Shown: positions 32,953 through 45,473, numbered from the stretch's first letter. The stretch is 64,000 nucleotides of DNA from Typha latifolia (GCA_019914945.1 CM034105.1:12400001-12464000), one strand, 5' to 3'. Notes: a model not told the origin generated them from the sequence alone. Made by a program: numbers and translations.

Positions 32953-35650
32953 TGTGCACAAACTACACCAAAAGAAGAAAAAAATCGAAGTTGTATTAAT
33001 TTCAGCAATCCCAGACATAAAGCTGACAAGTTGACATTACATGTTCATAAACTTCAAAAAAGAAACTCCTTTGATAAGAGTATCTTCACTTAGGTAACTT
33101 ATGCTCAACAAATGCAGCAGAAAATTTCACTTCTATCTGTGTTAGAACCACCACAAAAAGATCATATACTATCATGTAAAAAAAAATGAAATGTTATACC
33201 AACTTATGCAGACAGAGCCTTCAAACTCAAAGTGATGCACAACCAGTGGTTCCCACAAAGAATCCTTCAATTGAGATAAGCTAATATGAAAATATAGATC
33301 TAACTCCCACATGATAAAAAAAAATCATGAGAAGAAATAATCCTATTTGACCGCTATACATTGCCAGCAGCAAGAAATAGAACAACTGCGAATTTCAAGT
33401 AATTGGCTAAGCCACTAAAGTAGCTAAAATAGTGATAAATTCTGTCAGTAAAATAGGTCCTATGGGAAGTCCATTGATTCCCAGTCTCTAGTGGAAATCA
33501 GAAACATCTATCCATTTAAAATCTTCTTTCAATAGGGAAAAAGTATGCCTTACAGAAGGGAAGCAAAAAATACTCAAACAAATAGCTGCTGGGATGTCGG
33601 TAAAAGAAAATGACATGACAAGATGAATAAAGCATAATCTGCTAGTCCAGAAAATGAGATGAGAAGAAGATCAATAAGCATGATGGTTATTGAGTTCATA
33701 AGGAGCATGCACCAAATCAGCTGTCATCTCATAAATATGTGATGGAAATGAGTTTTAGGAGCTCATAAAAAGTATGCAATACAGTTATCTCACAGAAAAA
33801 GTATGCTGATATATAGATATAACCTGCACATTATGGGCAATACAAATATATGATCTATTTTAATGTCATTTGTCAAAAAGTTTTGGGTGTAACTTAGCAA
33901 ATAACCAAGAAATCATCTCCAGTGTAGTCTATGGACCATGCGAGAAGATAAAAGTATGGACAAATATTAATTGTTAGACAGGTTAGGAATAATAATTCAA
34001 AGTGATTGATGGTAAACGATCATAGTATTACTTAGAGGTCAAAAAATATTCTTTAGGTGCACTTAATTAAAGTGTAATGTTTACCGCTTTGTCGTTTGAA
34101 TCTGAATAATTTAATATCCTTCAAGAATTAGGAAGAAATGTCATTTTCCTCCCATTGATGACATTGCATCTCACACAACCCTTACCTTGTGTAGCCTCAA
34201 CCAAAAGGTTGTCAGCATTCAAGAGCCTTGCGTCAAGGCAAAATGATTCTCATTAAGCCTTTCCCAGGCAACAACCAAAGCATCACCAAATTTAAAAAGG
34301 AGAACATAAGAAATAATTTAAAAAATCACAAATTCAAGGGTAACACAAATTTGCCAATGAATAGTTACAACCAACAAAAGTGAAAAAATACAAGAGAATA
34401 TGTAAACGCTAATATCAAACTGATAATTCCAAGTGATGTCACCATGTAGTACTCCATGACCTGTATCTTTGGAAATAGATATAGTTCAGCTTGTTCTTCG
34501 CATCAACATAGTGGGAGTGTCTAGGATAACTTTTAACACTACAGCTCCATTGCATGGTTAACAAGAAAAAACTCATGACCTATAACATTGTTCAAACTAT
34601 GAGGGCAGTTTATCATCTTGCATGTGCTCAGTAGTCAGTACTCAGATTCCAAATGCTCGCTCACAGACCAGATGAGCCTCATAATGCTGCAAGATTGCTT
34701 AGTATGTGCAAAATAAGGGCAACTATGGCAAAGCGCTAAAATCTAGAATCTATTTGCTGCGCAAGCAAGAAATGATGAATTGGGAAAATAATTGCGAAGG
34801 AGATTGGGAATGTTTAAAACTAGCGAAGAAAATTTAAGTGCCTTTTTCCATTGTTCCATTCCAACTAAAAAAACATTCTACATGAATTTTCCCCTCAATG
34901 TAGAAATGTAGATAGAGATTTATATTGCACTTCTAAGTTCTAACAAAGGGACAGAAGCCGCGGAGGAATACATCTGACTCTCATTATTTTTTGTACTGCT
35001 CAATATAACTCACGGTTAAACTGAATCCAAATATTAGGAATCCATAGTAACTGAATTGTCATCCCCTTCTATTCTCCTTGAGAAAAGTTGTAATCACACA
35101 AGTGGAAGATTTCTATTTACCTAAAGTTGAAAATATGTGATCCAAAAACAATGCTTCATCTAGTAACCATTCAATTCTATTATCTAAATTGTAAATCCTA
35201 GAGAAAGGGGAAAGATGGGTTTTTCCCTTGCTGTAAGTGCATTTTGTTCACTTGATCTATAACTTTTTAGGGGAAAAAGGAATGAACTAAATTAATGAAT
35301 ATATATTGATCCATCGACCCTACAAACTTATTCATCTCTTCTCAAATCACCAAATCAACATAACAAATCTACTCACAAAACAACCAATCAAACCAATTAC
35401 CTATCACAAATCTAAGGCCACATGGGAAAACAAAAAAAATTAAACTACTATATCTGCACTAAGGAGATCAAGAAACTGGTACAAAAAGGACGATAAAAGA
35501 TTTGACAAAGATCAAAACTTTAGAAGGAAAAGAGGATTACGAGCGAGAGAGATGATGATGATTGCAAAAAGTTACCTTTTTCGATGCAGTTGATGGTAGC
35601 AAGATCGAATGAGACATTGAACAAAAAAGAAACAAAATTTATGTAAAGAG
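32953..35650 (-). promoter_or_regulatory. Inferred spliced 5' leader of the endosulfine-like gene, with a 2.6-kb intron
   Basis: An acceptor GGTGTAG|TTTG lies 10 bases before the start codon. A donor AAAAAG|GTAACT at 35576 follows a pyrimidine-rich leader-like segment, giving an intron of 32963-35575. No coding exon was recognised inside. A small 6-bp perfect inverted repeat (GCCTTG-CGT-CAAGGC) lies near 34230. If transcription starts upstream of 35617, an ATG there opens a 24-codon frame that overlaps the main start. Confidence 0.5.
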
Positions 35651-36337
35651 AGGGAGAGAGAGAAGCCAAACACGAAATCGTAAACGCCACGTGAATTGAT
35701 CTGTTTGTGGTTGTGCAGTAAACATGGAGACGCGTTTTTTTTTGTAAAGATTAAAAAAAAAACGCGCTTTAGTTGTATTTTTTTTTCATTTTTTTTCTAG
35801 GTGTTTATAATCCCTAAAATTTAGATGAGAGGTATTCTAATTTCTAAGTCAATTTTTAAACATAGATATTGTTTTCCAAGACTATATTTTATTTTGAAAA
35901 AAAAAAAACTAAAGTTGCATATTCCTGTAGAGTAATTTGTAAATTATATATTCTACTAAGCTCTTTTTTAATGTTTTTTTTATAGAAAATTAGTGCATAA
36001 ATTAATCATACGCTAAATGTAAAAAAAAATAAGGCTCTTAAGAAATGGTTCACATAAGTTTAAATTACTTATTTCAAAAAAGAAAATTTCATCTAAGTTG
36101 ATAAGATCCTAGCAGTGGTTAGTGTGATAACCTTGTTAGCTTATTTGCTTAGTCTATTAACCCAAATAACAAAAATATAAATCTAAGAAGAAAACTAATC
36201 CACCAATAGCTCATAATAGTGACAGAGTTCATCCATTTGATTAACTTTTATGATATTATTATTATTATAAAAGAAACAACCATCAAACTGAAAAAACAAA
36301 GTTACTGAATCGAAAATGGCAACAAAAAAAAAAAAAT
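35651..36337. other. Intergenic, AT-rich
   Basis: The promoter of the endosulfine-like gene is expected at the left; the rest is AT-rich with several poly(A/T) runs, ending in the 3' flank of the next minus-strand gene. No gene seen. Confidence 0.5.
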
Positions 36338-36913
36338 TCATTCCTGGTTGTCCATTGGAGGTTGGTCATGCTCCAAGAACTCCTCCACTGTCACAGGAAA
36401 TCCAACCTCCTCCTCCTCCTCAAAGCAGCAAGAAGAAGCCTTCCCCAGAAGCAAATGGGCCAACCTCGCCGGCTCTCTCCTCCCATGGCGGTAGTAATAC
36501 CCAATCCAGCCATCCAATCTCCTCCTCTCCTCCTCGCATTTCGGCCCCTTCAACCCCACGACCTTCAAGTAGAACCCATCGTCGAAGCTACACCCACCGC
36601 AACTCTCCTCCATCGACAGACCCAGCAAAGACATCAACTTTTCGATCTCCTCCTCCTCCTCCTCCTCCTCGCCGTCCTCGTTTCCTTCTTCTCCTTGCTC
36701 TTCTTGCGCGGCGGAGAAGAAGTCGAGCACAGGGCCGCTGCTTTCTTGGGTGCCGGCGGAATCGGGGTTTGGGTAATCGAGGAAGATCGGAGAGCTCCAC
36801 GATGGAGATGAAGATTGATTCGATTTGGTTGGTGGTTTCTCCGATTCCAATCTGGACTCGACTTGCTCGAGATCGGAGAAGAAACGGGCGTGGGGAGATA
36901 AGTAACGGTCCAT
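36338..36913 (-). CDS. Plant protein of unknown function with acidic tract and EPARLAHLLLGKA motif
   Basis: A single exon on the minus strand encodes 191 residues starting MDRYLSPHARFFSDLEQVE. The N-terminal third is Ser/Pro-rich. A pure acidic run (GEEEEEEEEIE) follows, then LMSLLGLSMEESCG, and a conserved-looking C-terminal block with LDGWIGYYYRHGRREPARLAHLLLGKA and VTVEEFLEHDQPP. I remember plant proteins of unknown function with a similar W-I...EP.RLAHLLLGKA block but cannot name the family. There is no signal peptide or membrane segment. Codon composition and a long uninterrupted frame support a real gene. It is divergent from the PLATZ gene to the right. Confidence 0.75.
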   Translation of the reverse strand: MDRYLSPHARFFSDLEQVESRLESEKPPTKSNQSSSPSWSSPIFLDYPNPDSAGTQESSGPVLDFFSAAQEEQGEEGNEDGEEEEEEEEIEKLMSLLGLSMEESCGGCSFDDGFYLKVVGLKGPKCEEERRRLDGWIGYYYRHGRREPARLAHLLLGKASSCCFEEEEEVGFPVTVEEFLEHDQPPMDNQE

Positions 36914-37726
36914 TGCGGCAGCGGCGGCGGCGGCGATCTATGAGTCTCTCATACTAGATAGTATAAGATTTTTCTCTTCCAGTTCGCACCTTACCTTATA
37001 TATTTATTGGATTTTACTCCTTATCTTTATCAGATAAATAGAAAATTACGGGAGTCTTACTAGAACAAGGATAAGCATAACGAACCCGATTGCAATTATA
37101 ATTAGAGAGGTATAAGTATACGGTATGATACGATGGTTTGCAGATTGTTTCAGAAGCAAAAGCTAGCAATACAAGGTACCTTGTTATTATTTTCATATGA
37201 TCTAAATTTTCTTCTTTTGATCCTATTACTATCTTTTTATATTTGTTCAAAAGTTTGTAAAACCCTTCACTCCATTAGTTTTCCCTCCAGATACTAATCT
37301 TATGTCGTATTCCTTATTTGATATTGTTATAAAGGGTTAAATCTTAAATGTGATCTAAGGTATTGTTTGTAAGATGATAATATAGTAATCGATAGAAACA
37401 GTGATTGTGCTTTGACCCAATCGGAAAATCTCTGTCCCAAAAAATCTAGTTCAATTTATTTTAGGTAGGATATAAGTATGTAGGGTTATATATGCATCAC
37501 TATAAAACTTAATCGAATTATTTTTTTCTTCCATAAGTTATCCACTAGCCTATCTTGTCAGCTCTGAAGACTGTAGGGTTTTAATAACGAGTTAAATAAT
37601 TATTGGATGCACTTCCTCTGTACTTATATTTATTTGAAGTATCTCATTTTAATTTTTTTAATACTATTTTTCATAAGAGAACTATTTCGAACTTTGTTTG
37701 TTCTTCTCATGCTTAGGTGCAAGAAA
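36914..37726. other. Shared upstream region of two divergent genes
   Basis: About 0.8 kb separates the minus-strand gene start at 36913 from the PLATZ start at 37727. A likely intron acceptor CATGCTTAG|GTGC at 37716 lies just before the PLATZ ATG, so part of this stretch is probably a leader intron. No coding gene seen. Confidence 0.5.
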
Positions 37727-39659
37727 ATGACTGCCAGTAAATTGCCTGTTAACAAAAGAGTTCCATGGCTGGTGCCTTTTCTGAATGCCAAATTTTATGA
37801 ACCTTGTTCTACTCGAGATTGTCAACGCAGGAGCACCATTTTTTGTACAGTTTGCATGGGTAAACCTTTCTGCCTGAGATGCAAAGATGAACATAAAGCC
37901 ATACATAAGGACCATTATCTACTAGAGGTAAGTTACTATCTAACTTGTTAATTTTCTTTCTTTTTTTTTTTACGAAAATTTTATACTTACCACTTATATT
38001 TTGCTTTTATTATGATCTACACTCTACCATATGGGTAATGTTTTGCTGTTGTTGCCTCAAAAATACCATGAGTAAATTTAACCTAATAGCGGCTGATGGA
38101 ATAGTGAATATTTTGGCACTTTTGGGAAAAAAAACTAAAATACCCCTTGGCAAAGTTTTACCAAAGGGAACAGAGGTACTATCTTAGAGGTGAGTGTCGC
38201 AAGTTGACTTACTTAGGGGTATTAAGTTCATTATGTTTATATAGTTAATTTAACTCATGGATGTTTTTGAGGATGTTTTTGAGGCAATAAAAGCAAAACA
38301 CAGGGGTCGATATAAATTAGGGTAATTTTTTGTAATGATTTTCCTTCTATTCTTAACTGATGCACCCTTATCTCTAATTCCCTACTAGAAAGATTAGTGT
38401 ACATCATGCTATGCAAAATTTTCTGATGCAGGTTGTGAAGTCGACTTATCAAATTGCTGTCAAGTATGAAGATATTGATTTCTTGGAGATAAAGGACATT
38501 AGGATCAATATTATCAATGCCAAAAGAATCATCTTTATTCACTGCAGGCAAACCAAGAATATTTCAAGTTTAAGGCAGGAGGGGCACTGCATAATGTGCA
38601 ATTGGCCTTTGGACCAAAAGGGTTCTTATTGCTCAATAGAATGCCAAGTAATAATCAATGAATATCCAAAAATTTGGATGCAATCTTTGTATTCTTAGAG
38701 AACTCTTGAGTTAATTATTTTCCTGTTTATTTATTGCCATCCTATGTACCTGTATGTTTCAGATTGGTAACTATGCTACTGGTTTTATCTCTAGCTTCTC
38801 AAGAACTCTCCAGAAGTAAAGAATGAGCTGGAAAAGTTAAGTTTTCCATCAATATCCAGATCTTCAAGTGCATCAAGAGTAAGAATTCCCTGCCTTGAAT
38901 CTCAAAATGCAGCTTGCAACTCCACTTTATTATTGTAATTGTGTTAATCCTTGTCTACTAGTACTTATTGGCAAAGGAGGATCCATCTAGCATACATGAA
39001 GTTTTACCTCTAAATTTTCATTTTTATATCTGAATTGACATCTCTATCCATGATTCTTTACAGTTTGGAGAATGACCCTCTGCTCCACCTTTTTTTCTTG
39101 TTTTGCTATATATATATGTGATGGCATATGCTAGCTTAAGTTCTATTCTACTCTAGTTTATTTTTCTTGTGTTACGCCTGATATGTTGCTATTTCTGTTA
39201 ATCTTTTTGCAGCCACTTGAAACTTTACATCAAAGAGAACCTGACCAACCAAAATTAAATCATTCATCTACTCAGGCTCTAAGAAAATTAAAGGTAAGAT
39301 GCCGATATCACTTTTGAAGATTGATTGGCTTCTACTTTATAAGATTGAGCAGAATTCAGTCATTATATTCCCATTGCTACCCATGCAAGTAGTTATACAA
39401 GAATTGCCTAACTTAATTATATTGATATCTCTATGCATTTCAACTTAGATGTATTTACCAATTATAATTCATGCGCATGCTCATACTTCAAAGGTTTAGA
39501 TAATCTTTTGCTTTTATCACCTGTATCTTTTTGTAGATTCCTCTGAGAGTTTCGAAAAGGAAGATCAAGTTAGTAGAAGAGAGCAGCGATGTGCCACAAA
39601 AGCTTAGTTATCGAAAATGGAGTAGAAAAGGAGTGCCTCAGCGATCGCCCTTCTTCTAA
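37727..39659 (+). CDS. PLATZ zinc-finger transcription factor
   Basis: Five exons: 37727-37927, 38432-38647, 38795-38878, 39213-39293 and 39537-39659, all GT-AG and phase 0, giving 234 residues. The order of Cys/His motifs fits the PLATZ domain: WLVPFLNAKFYEPC, then CQRR, FCTVCMGKPFCLRC (a B-box-like finger), HKAIHKDHYLLE, the middle block VVKSTYQIAVKYEDID, INIINAKRIIFI, and the second Cys cluster GHCIMCNWPL plus GSYCSIECQ. The C-terminal tail is Lys/Arg/Ser-rich (RVSKRKIKLVEE). PLATZ proteins are plant-specific, nuclear, zinc-dependent and bind A/T-rich DNA, often as repressors; some influence RNA polymerase III genes. The target genes here are unknown. In intron 1 a segment near 38020-38320 has low-complexity repeats. 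Confidence 0.93.
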
Positions 39660-40052
39660 ACTTTTTCAAATTCTCATCATAACTAGTTATAATCATGTGA
39701 TGTACTTATAATTTACAGAATTACAGGTACATGTATATGATTTTATCGAGTGCCGAATTATGTAAAAAAAATGAGAGAAAACATCAAATTGTACTTTTCT
39801 TATGAGTGAATTTTTGTTTTTCAAACAATTATTCAGATCCTTCTTTTGCAGATATTACGGCAAAAATTTACCATACAAAGACACAGGGAATTTATATTTT
39901 TATCATTTGAGACTTATATTGTTGCTTTCATTGTCTCAAATTGCACTTTATTAAGCTACATGTGCAATTACCACAATGCCCTTATTGTGAAAAAAAAGCC
40001 TTTGAAGTGATCAACAACCACAAATTTATCTCATCTACTCCCAAGAAGTGAT

Positions 40053-40096
<44 letters not shown>

Positions 40097-40125
40097 AAAT
40101 TGAACACAAATTTACATCTCATTAA
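39660..40125. other. Convergent 3' flanks of PLATZ and GPAT genes
   Basis: No gene seen. An (AT)n run covers 40055-40092, just downstream of the GPAT stop codon. Confidence 0.6.
40055..40092. repeat. (AT)n microsatellite
   Basis: About 38 bases of uninterrupted AT dinucleotide. Confidence 0.95.
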
Positions 40126-42111
40126 TCACTTTGTTTGCTTCACCAACCCTTCATGACCTGCAAGCATCAAGTACTTGTCTTTCCTTGTCATCCCTGTGCA
40201 CTCAAACCCTAATGCATCTCCCAGCTGCCTCTGAACCCTATTCGCCACCTCCAGCTCACTACACCCCCCGGCGCACGTTAGCTCCGCCGGCACACTCTCA
40301 AGGAACTTGACGCAGTATTCTGCCGTCGGGTTCATCATGAACAGGATCGGATCCAGCCACTTCCTCCCGCTCGCCGTCGTGCCGTGCAACATGCAAACCC
40401 TAACCCCCACCGCCACCGGCGTGATGTCGTCGGTGAGCCTAGCAAACAGTGAGCTGAATCGGAGAACGTACGGTTCTCGGCAAGTAGTGCCCTCAGGGCA
40501 AACAATAACATCTCCTTCAGTGAGTACCTCCTTCATGGTATCGAAGTCCGTTTCTCGGTTCCTCGTTAACCGCACGGTCCTCATCGGCGCTATAATCTCC
40601 GACAGCTTACTTAAACTGTACGTGACGGCGGTCACCTTCTTCCCCAGTGCAGTGCTCACCATGACTGGGTCTAGTAAGGTCTTGTGGTTGCAGACATAGA
40701 GGATTCCTTTGCGTTTGATAGATTTATACTTGTGGTTGTCGGATTGAACCCTTAGATGGATGCCGGTGACGGCGCTGACGATGTATATGAGCTCGTAAGG
40801 GAGGGCGATGCCGGTCGCGATTCGGATAATGGCTAGGGTTAGCCCTAAGGGTAGCCACAGGAAGAGGGAGAAGGTGGCAAGTGGGGAGGGTAAGAATGCA
40901 AGCCTGCCATCATGGAAGATTAAAGGTTTTGGATACTTTTCTCTGGGCATTACTGAGCTTGCACCATTGTTCACCACATAGATTTCCTGAGACAAAACCA
41001 TGCATGATAGAAGTTAGAACTTATTTATATAAGAGAACCTTTTGTTTTTATCTCTCTCTCTCTCTCTATATATATACCACCATCTAAATTTGATATTTAG
41101 ATGTATATTCTCATTGTGCAATATGAAGTAGAGTGACGGTATATAAAAGAATAAAATCACCGTTCTCTATCCGCTTAAGTTTTTAGAGTAATTAAGTCAT
41201 GAGTTATCATAGTAGCAGAGGTTTCGAGTTTGAATCCTGTCAAGCCTATCTGTTACTTAAAATATAATATTTATGTTCGTCTAATTCAAATCCAAGAAGT
41301 ATATATCAACAAAATAAAAAAAAGATCAAGATTGTAACAAAAGATTAGAGCAAACCTTGCAGTGAGAGATGAAGAAAAGGTGGACATTTGGGTTGCTAGA
41401 GCTCACGAGCACTACATCTGGCCTGTTCTCCTTAAAGAGATCTCTAATGGCCCTTTGTTTCACATCCAGAGAAGAGAACTTAGATATTAGACCAGAGAAG
41501 TAGTAGTTGCCAACCACTTGTAGCTCACTCCCCACAACCTCATCCACTTCCAAGTACTCCCTCAAGAACCCTTCCACCATAACCCTTGGCAAACTAGTGA
41601 CCACCACCCTCCTCCTTGTTGAGCTCATCACCTCAAATGCATGGAAATTGAGGCTCTCCAAGTAGAACTTTGGAAGCACCACTCTTGCCACCATCTCCAT
41701 GTCCCTAGTCCTCAACCCACAAAAGGTGATGAACACCATAACCCTAATACTAAGCTCATGTTGGTATCCTAAAGCCATCAAAAAGGGAACAAAGAGGAGA
41801 AGTACAAGAGCTCTTAAGGGACTGCCACCTTCAAAAGCAACCAGCATGAAGAAAGGAAAGAAGGATTGAGTTCTAAGGAGAGTGGTTTGGAAGTCACAAA
41901 CTAGGGATGATGACTTGGTTACAGCCGAAGGAGTAGTACTAGTAGTAGTAGTGGTGGTACAAGAAATGGTCTTAAGAGGTGGTTTGGGTGCAAAGGAGGA
42001 GGAGGAATACTTCCTAGGTTGGAAGACAAATCCTATGATGTTAAGTGCAGTCCTTTGGCATGAAGCTAGCCAATGTTTAGCTACACTAACTTGGACCACA
42101 GGAAACACCAT
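40126..42111 (-). CDS. Glycerol-3-phosphate acyltransferase, plant GPAT1-3 type
   Basis: Two exons on the minus strand, 41356-42111 and 40126-40986, phase 0, give 538 residues. The N-terminal half is the HAD-like domain of plant GPATs, with CDFQTTLLRT and FFPFFMLVAFEGGS, hydrophobic segments, and VLPKFYLESLN. The C-terminal half is the acyltransferase: block I NHKTLLDP (Asn352, His353, Asp358), TYSLSKLSE, RLTRNRETD, and block III CPEGTTCREP (about 415-424). The fixed C-terminal block GFECTGMTRKDKYLMLAG is also present. Family members acylate glycerol-3-phosphate at the endoplasmic reticulum or mitochondria. The phrases EKYPKPLIFHDGRLAFLPSP and FFPFFMLVAFEGGS place it nearest the GPAT1-3 group as I remember it. 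In the HAD motif the second Asp of DxD is replaced (DFQTT), so phosphatase activity is unlikely. Confidence 0.94.
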
Positions 42112-42163
42112 CTCTTTTAGTTATCTCACTTTAGTCTTCCTACATATCTCTTCTCCAAGACCA

Positions 42164-42166
<3 letters not shown>

Positions 42167-42206
<40 letters not shown>
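42167..42206. repeat. (AT)n microsatellite in the GPAT upstream region
   Basis: About 40 bases of AT dinucleotide, located 55-95 bp before the GPAT start codon. Confidence 0.95.
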
Positions 42207-42209
<3 letters not shown>

Positions 42210-42280
42210 TGTGGGTGTGTGCACCAACCTAATGGAATTTATGAGTTAGGTGACTGGCACTGCCAACTTAACACCTGGTT

Positions 42281-42285
<5 letters not shown>

Positions 42286-42311
<26 letters not shown>
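42286..42311. repeat. (GA)n microsatellite
   Basis: About 26 bases of GA dinucleotide upstream of GPAT. Confidence 0.9.
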
Positions 42312-43538
42312 TTTAGAGAGGTTTGACTTTGGAATTAATGTTATTGGGAATGAAGATAAAGTCAATGGTATGATCATGATGTATAATATGCTTGTCCTTT
42401 CTTTATTGGGGTAATAAATTAATTAAAGCTTCTGTTGCATTGACTTGGATTGAATTTAATAGGAGTGTTTGGCTTTGGTAACTTTTTTTGGGAATGTGGC
42501 CTCTGGGCATAAATTTGGGAAAGAAGTATGAATGATATTTTGATATATCTGCCTGTTTTGCTCTCATGGCACAGTAAATTAAAGCTTCTGCTAAAACGTT
42601 AGACTTTTTCTTAAGAGAGAGAGATATTCATCAAGTTCCAAAGCACTACAAAGCTTGATACACAAATGATTAATTAGAAACTTACTTTGGCGTATAGTAC
42701 TAGATGCGTATTCCTTCTGATTATAATGAGCAGTCATCAGCTAGAATTGAACTTTATTCTCCATCTTAATTACATTGAGGTGAATAGAATAACAAATTGT
42801 GTATATTAGCTTCACATTCCAACTTTGATGCACGTCTCCTTTCTTAATATCTACTAGTTTTGATTCAGAAAGACTTCTAATCAAAGTTTATTCAGTATAT
42901 CACATGCCATCATCCTGTTATCTATTCAAGAAATATTAACGACAAGCAATCTAGTTTCGGTTTTGTACTTGGTTAAAAAACTTAACATTTGGGTCAGTTT
43001 CACTTCCAGTTTTATTATATCAGTTTTAGACCTCTTTTAATAAATAGTCTTCTTTATCTTATTACTCAATGAATCATATAAAACCTAGTAGTATTTAAGC
43101 AATGAGATTGATATTGAGTTAGGTACGAATTGGATTCAAGTCAAATCCAACTTAGAATTAAAATAATATTGTAAAAAAAAGTGTAATTAGGGTTATTTTA
43201 GTTGGATTATAGTTTCAGAAGAAACTTCAAACCATGGGTAAGAGACAAAACCATCAGGTTGGAGGAGTAGATATTAAAGTCAATGCCACATTCCTATACA
43301 CAGATTTAACTCCAAGGGCAGCTCTGAAACAATCAGGAGATCATTTATTGAAAACATAAAGAGTTTGCACTTTGCAATTCCCCTTATTAAGCTAATCTTT
43401 TGGGAATCACATAGTACAAAAATTATCAGAACAATCATACACAAATGCCTTCCTGATAACAGAGACAGATTCCTATGATGTATAAAAGACAACTCTTTTA
43501 ATCCTCTTCCAAAGCACTGCAAAAGTTTTGACTTGTTA

Positions 43539-45473
43539 TTAAGAGCCAAATCTCTCTCTGTCATGAGGAGAGGAGTAATCTATGTTAGGTCCAATTGGTA
43601 TAATTCCATTTGGATTTATAGAAGGATGGCTTCTATAGTAGTGCTTCTTTATGTGATCCATATTCACTGTGCTGCTCATGCCTGGAATCTGGTATATATC
43701 TTTGGTATAATTGAACAGATTCGGATATTCGCGTAATAGCTTCTTGTTGCACTTGAAATAAACAGAATAAACCTGCAGAGGAGATCAGCAAATGGCTATT
43801 CATCAGATGAGTAAATAATAACATCAGAAATCCAAAAACATCACTTAAATGCTCCAATTGTGAGACTCCAAAGATGAGAGTAATTTAGTTGTAAATTTCA
43901 TTGTCGTTTGATAGTTCTTCGAAACTATCAGCCTTGCAGAGTGAATTCAAACTTTAGCATTGCAGATTGGATTGTGAACTAAATTTGATCCAAACAAGTT
44001 GATTTTAATGCTACTTAGGAAGAATAGAAGTCAGGGCTCATCATGAATAATAAAAGAATTAGAAGAGGGGGCACATAAATCATACCTCATCAAACCTTAT
44101 GAGAGTAACAAATAGGCGAATATCTGCTTCAGTTAGCACATCGCCGCAAATGTAGCGCTGCTTACTCAAGATCTCCTCACATTTATCCAAGGCTTGATAT
44201 AGCTCTGCCACAGCCTACACAACCAGAAGAATGCAGTGAAAAATTGAAAAAAATAATTAGAATGAATTAATGTTATAAGTAACAATATACCTCATCATAA
44301 GGGCCTTGTTCCTTAGTGAATCCACATTTATATACACCGCGGTTTATTTTGTCAAACACCCACTCATTGACCTCATCTATCAAAGGTTGCAGGCTTACAG
44401 GGTACAAATCCAAGTTAGCATTCTCTGCAACACCATTAAATTCACTGTTGAACATGCGAATTATCTCCGCACTCTCATTGTTAACGATAGTTTTTAGCTT
44501 TTTATCCCATAGAACCTGCCAAATGATACGTTACAAAAAAGTTACAAGGATTAAAAGAGAAATGGATAAGTGAATGTTTAATAGTAGACTTACAGGAACA
44601 CTGTATCTTCCAGTATAATTTGAAGTAGCCATCTCATAGAGTTCTCTAACACTTTTAGCCCCATTCAGAGGATCAGGTTCAGCTCCTTGTTCTTCTGTGC
44701 TCAAAACTGGGAAGACCCATCCAAGATGCTGATCATTCTCTTTGGTCCTTTCCCATATTGGTTTAACAGCCTATATATTTGTAACATACATTGGAAAAGT
44801 ATCAATGCATATTATGTGATACGACAAAAATAACGCAATTGGAATTAGAATTACCGTGTAACTTATCGCGTTTTCGAGGCCTTTGAGCTTCAGAACGGTA
44901 ACACATCTGGATGCCCAAGGGCATGCATATGATATATACAGATGATATCTTCCAGATTCTGCCGGAAATTGTGATGTCTTATCCTTAGAGATAAAATTAC
45001 TAAAGCTTGTTGTTGACATTGCTGAATGAGGTATCTGAAGAAAGCCAGTAATGAGCAATTCAGACTCTCAGTGTACATGGGATAAGATTTGATAGAGGAA
45101 TTATCGCATTGGGGAAAGCTTAAACATTAATAGTAGACATATCAGATCTCAAGATGCAGAATTATGCTTACGAATTGGACTATGGAAATAAGATCAAGCA
45201 CATCAACATGAATGAAATTAAACAATAATGGGTCACTCCCAAATAACACATTGATCTATATCCAAGTATAACGCGACTTTTTTCTTCCCTAAATTGGGTA
45301 TGGATAGTTGTGTATAATCTCAGCAAGTAGGTAAATTAAAGACCCAAAACTAAAAGACCCCAACAATTAAAGAAAGACGAATGGGGAAGAAGTCAACAAA
45401 CCTTGATACTGGATAAAATGGATTTGGGAGAGAGAAGGAAGCGTGAGAAATGAGCAGGTGAGAATGAGATCAT
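43539..45473 (-). CDS. Glutathionyl-hydroquinone reductase (Xi-class GST, ECM4/YqjG type)
   Basis: Six exons on the minus strand, all phase 0: 45402-45473, 44855-45034, 44594-44770, 44291-44515, 44086-44214 and 43539-43772, giving 338 residues. The first exon, [18 protein letters not shown], is Ser-rich with no acidic residues, like a plastid or mitochondrial transit peptide. Next come [18 protein letters not shown] and [14 protein letters not shown], which holds the catalytic Cys62 of the CPWA motif, then [17 protein letters not shown]. The C-terminal helical domain includes [37 protein letters not shown] and [22 protein letters not shown]. These enzymes reduce glutathionyl-hydroquinones, releasing glutathione. 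The segment between the transit peptide and NFIS is shorter than I remember in relatives, so a small exon could have been missed. Confidence 0.94.

Larger units (their letters stand above)
42112..43538. other. Intergenic between GPAT and the hydroquinone reductase gene
   Basis: The GPAT promoter carries an (AT)n run at 42167-42206 about 55 bp upstream of its start and a (GA)n run at 42286-42311. The rest is AT-rich; the right part is the 3' flank of the next minus-strand gene. No gene seen. Confidence 0.6.

Noticed and set aside
36316..36957. 213-codon plus-strand frame rich in Pro/Ser/Arg
   Set aside because: Its Pro runs are the complement of the Glu-rich tract and the rest is low-complexity; the minus-strand protein has the more natural composition and a conserved-looking block.
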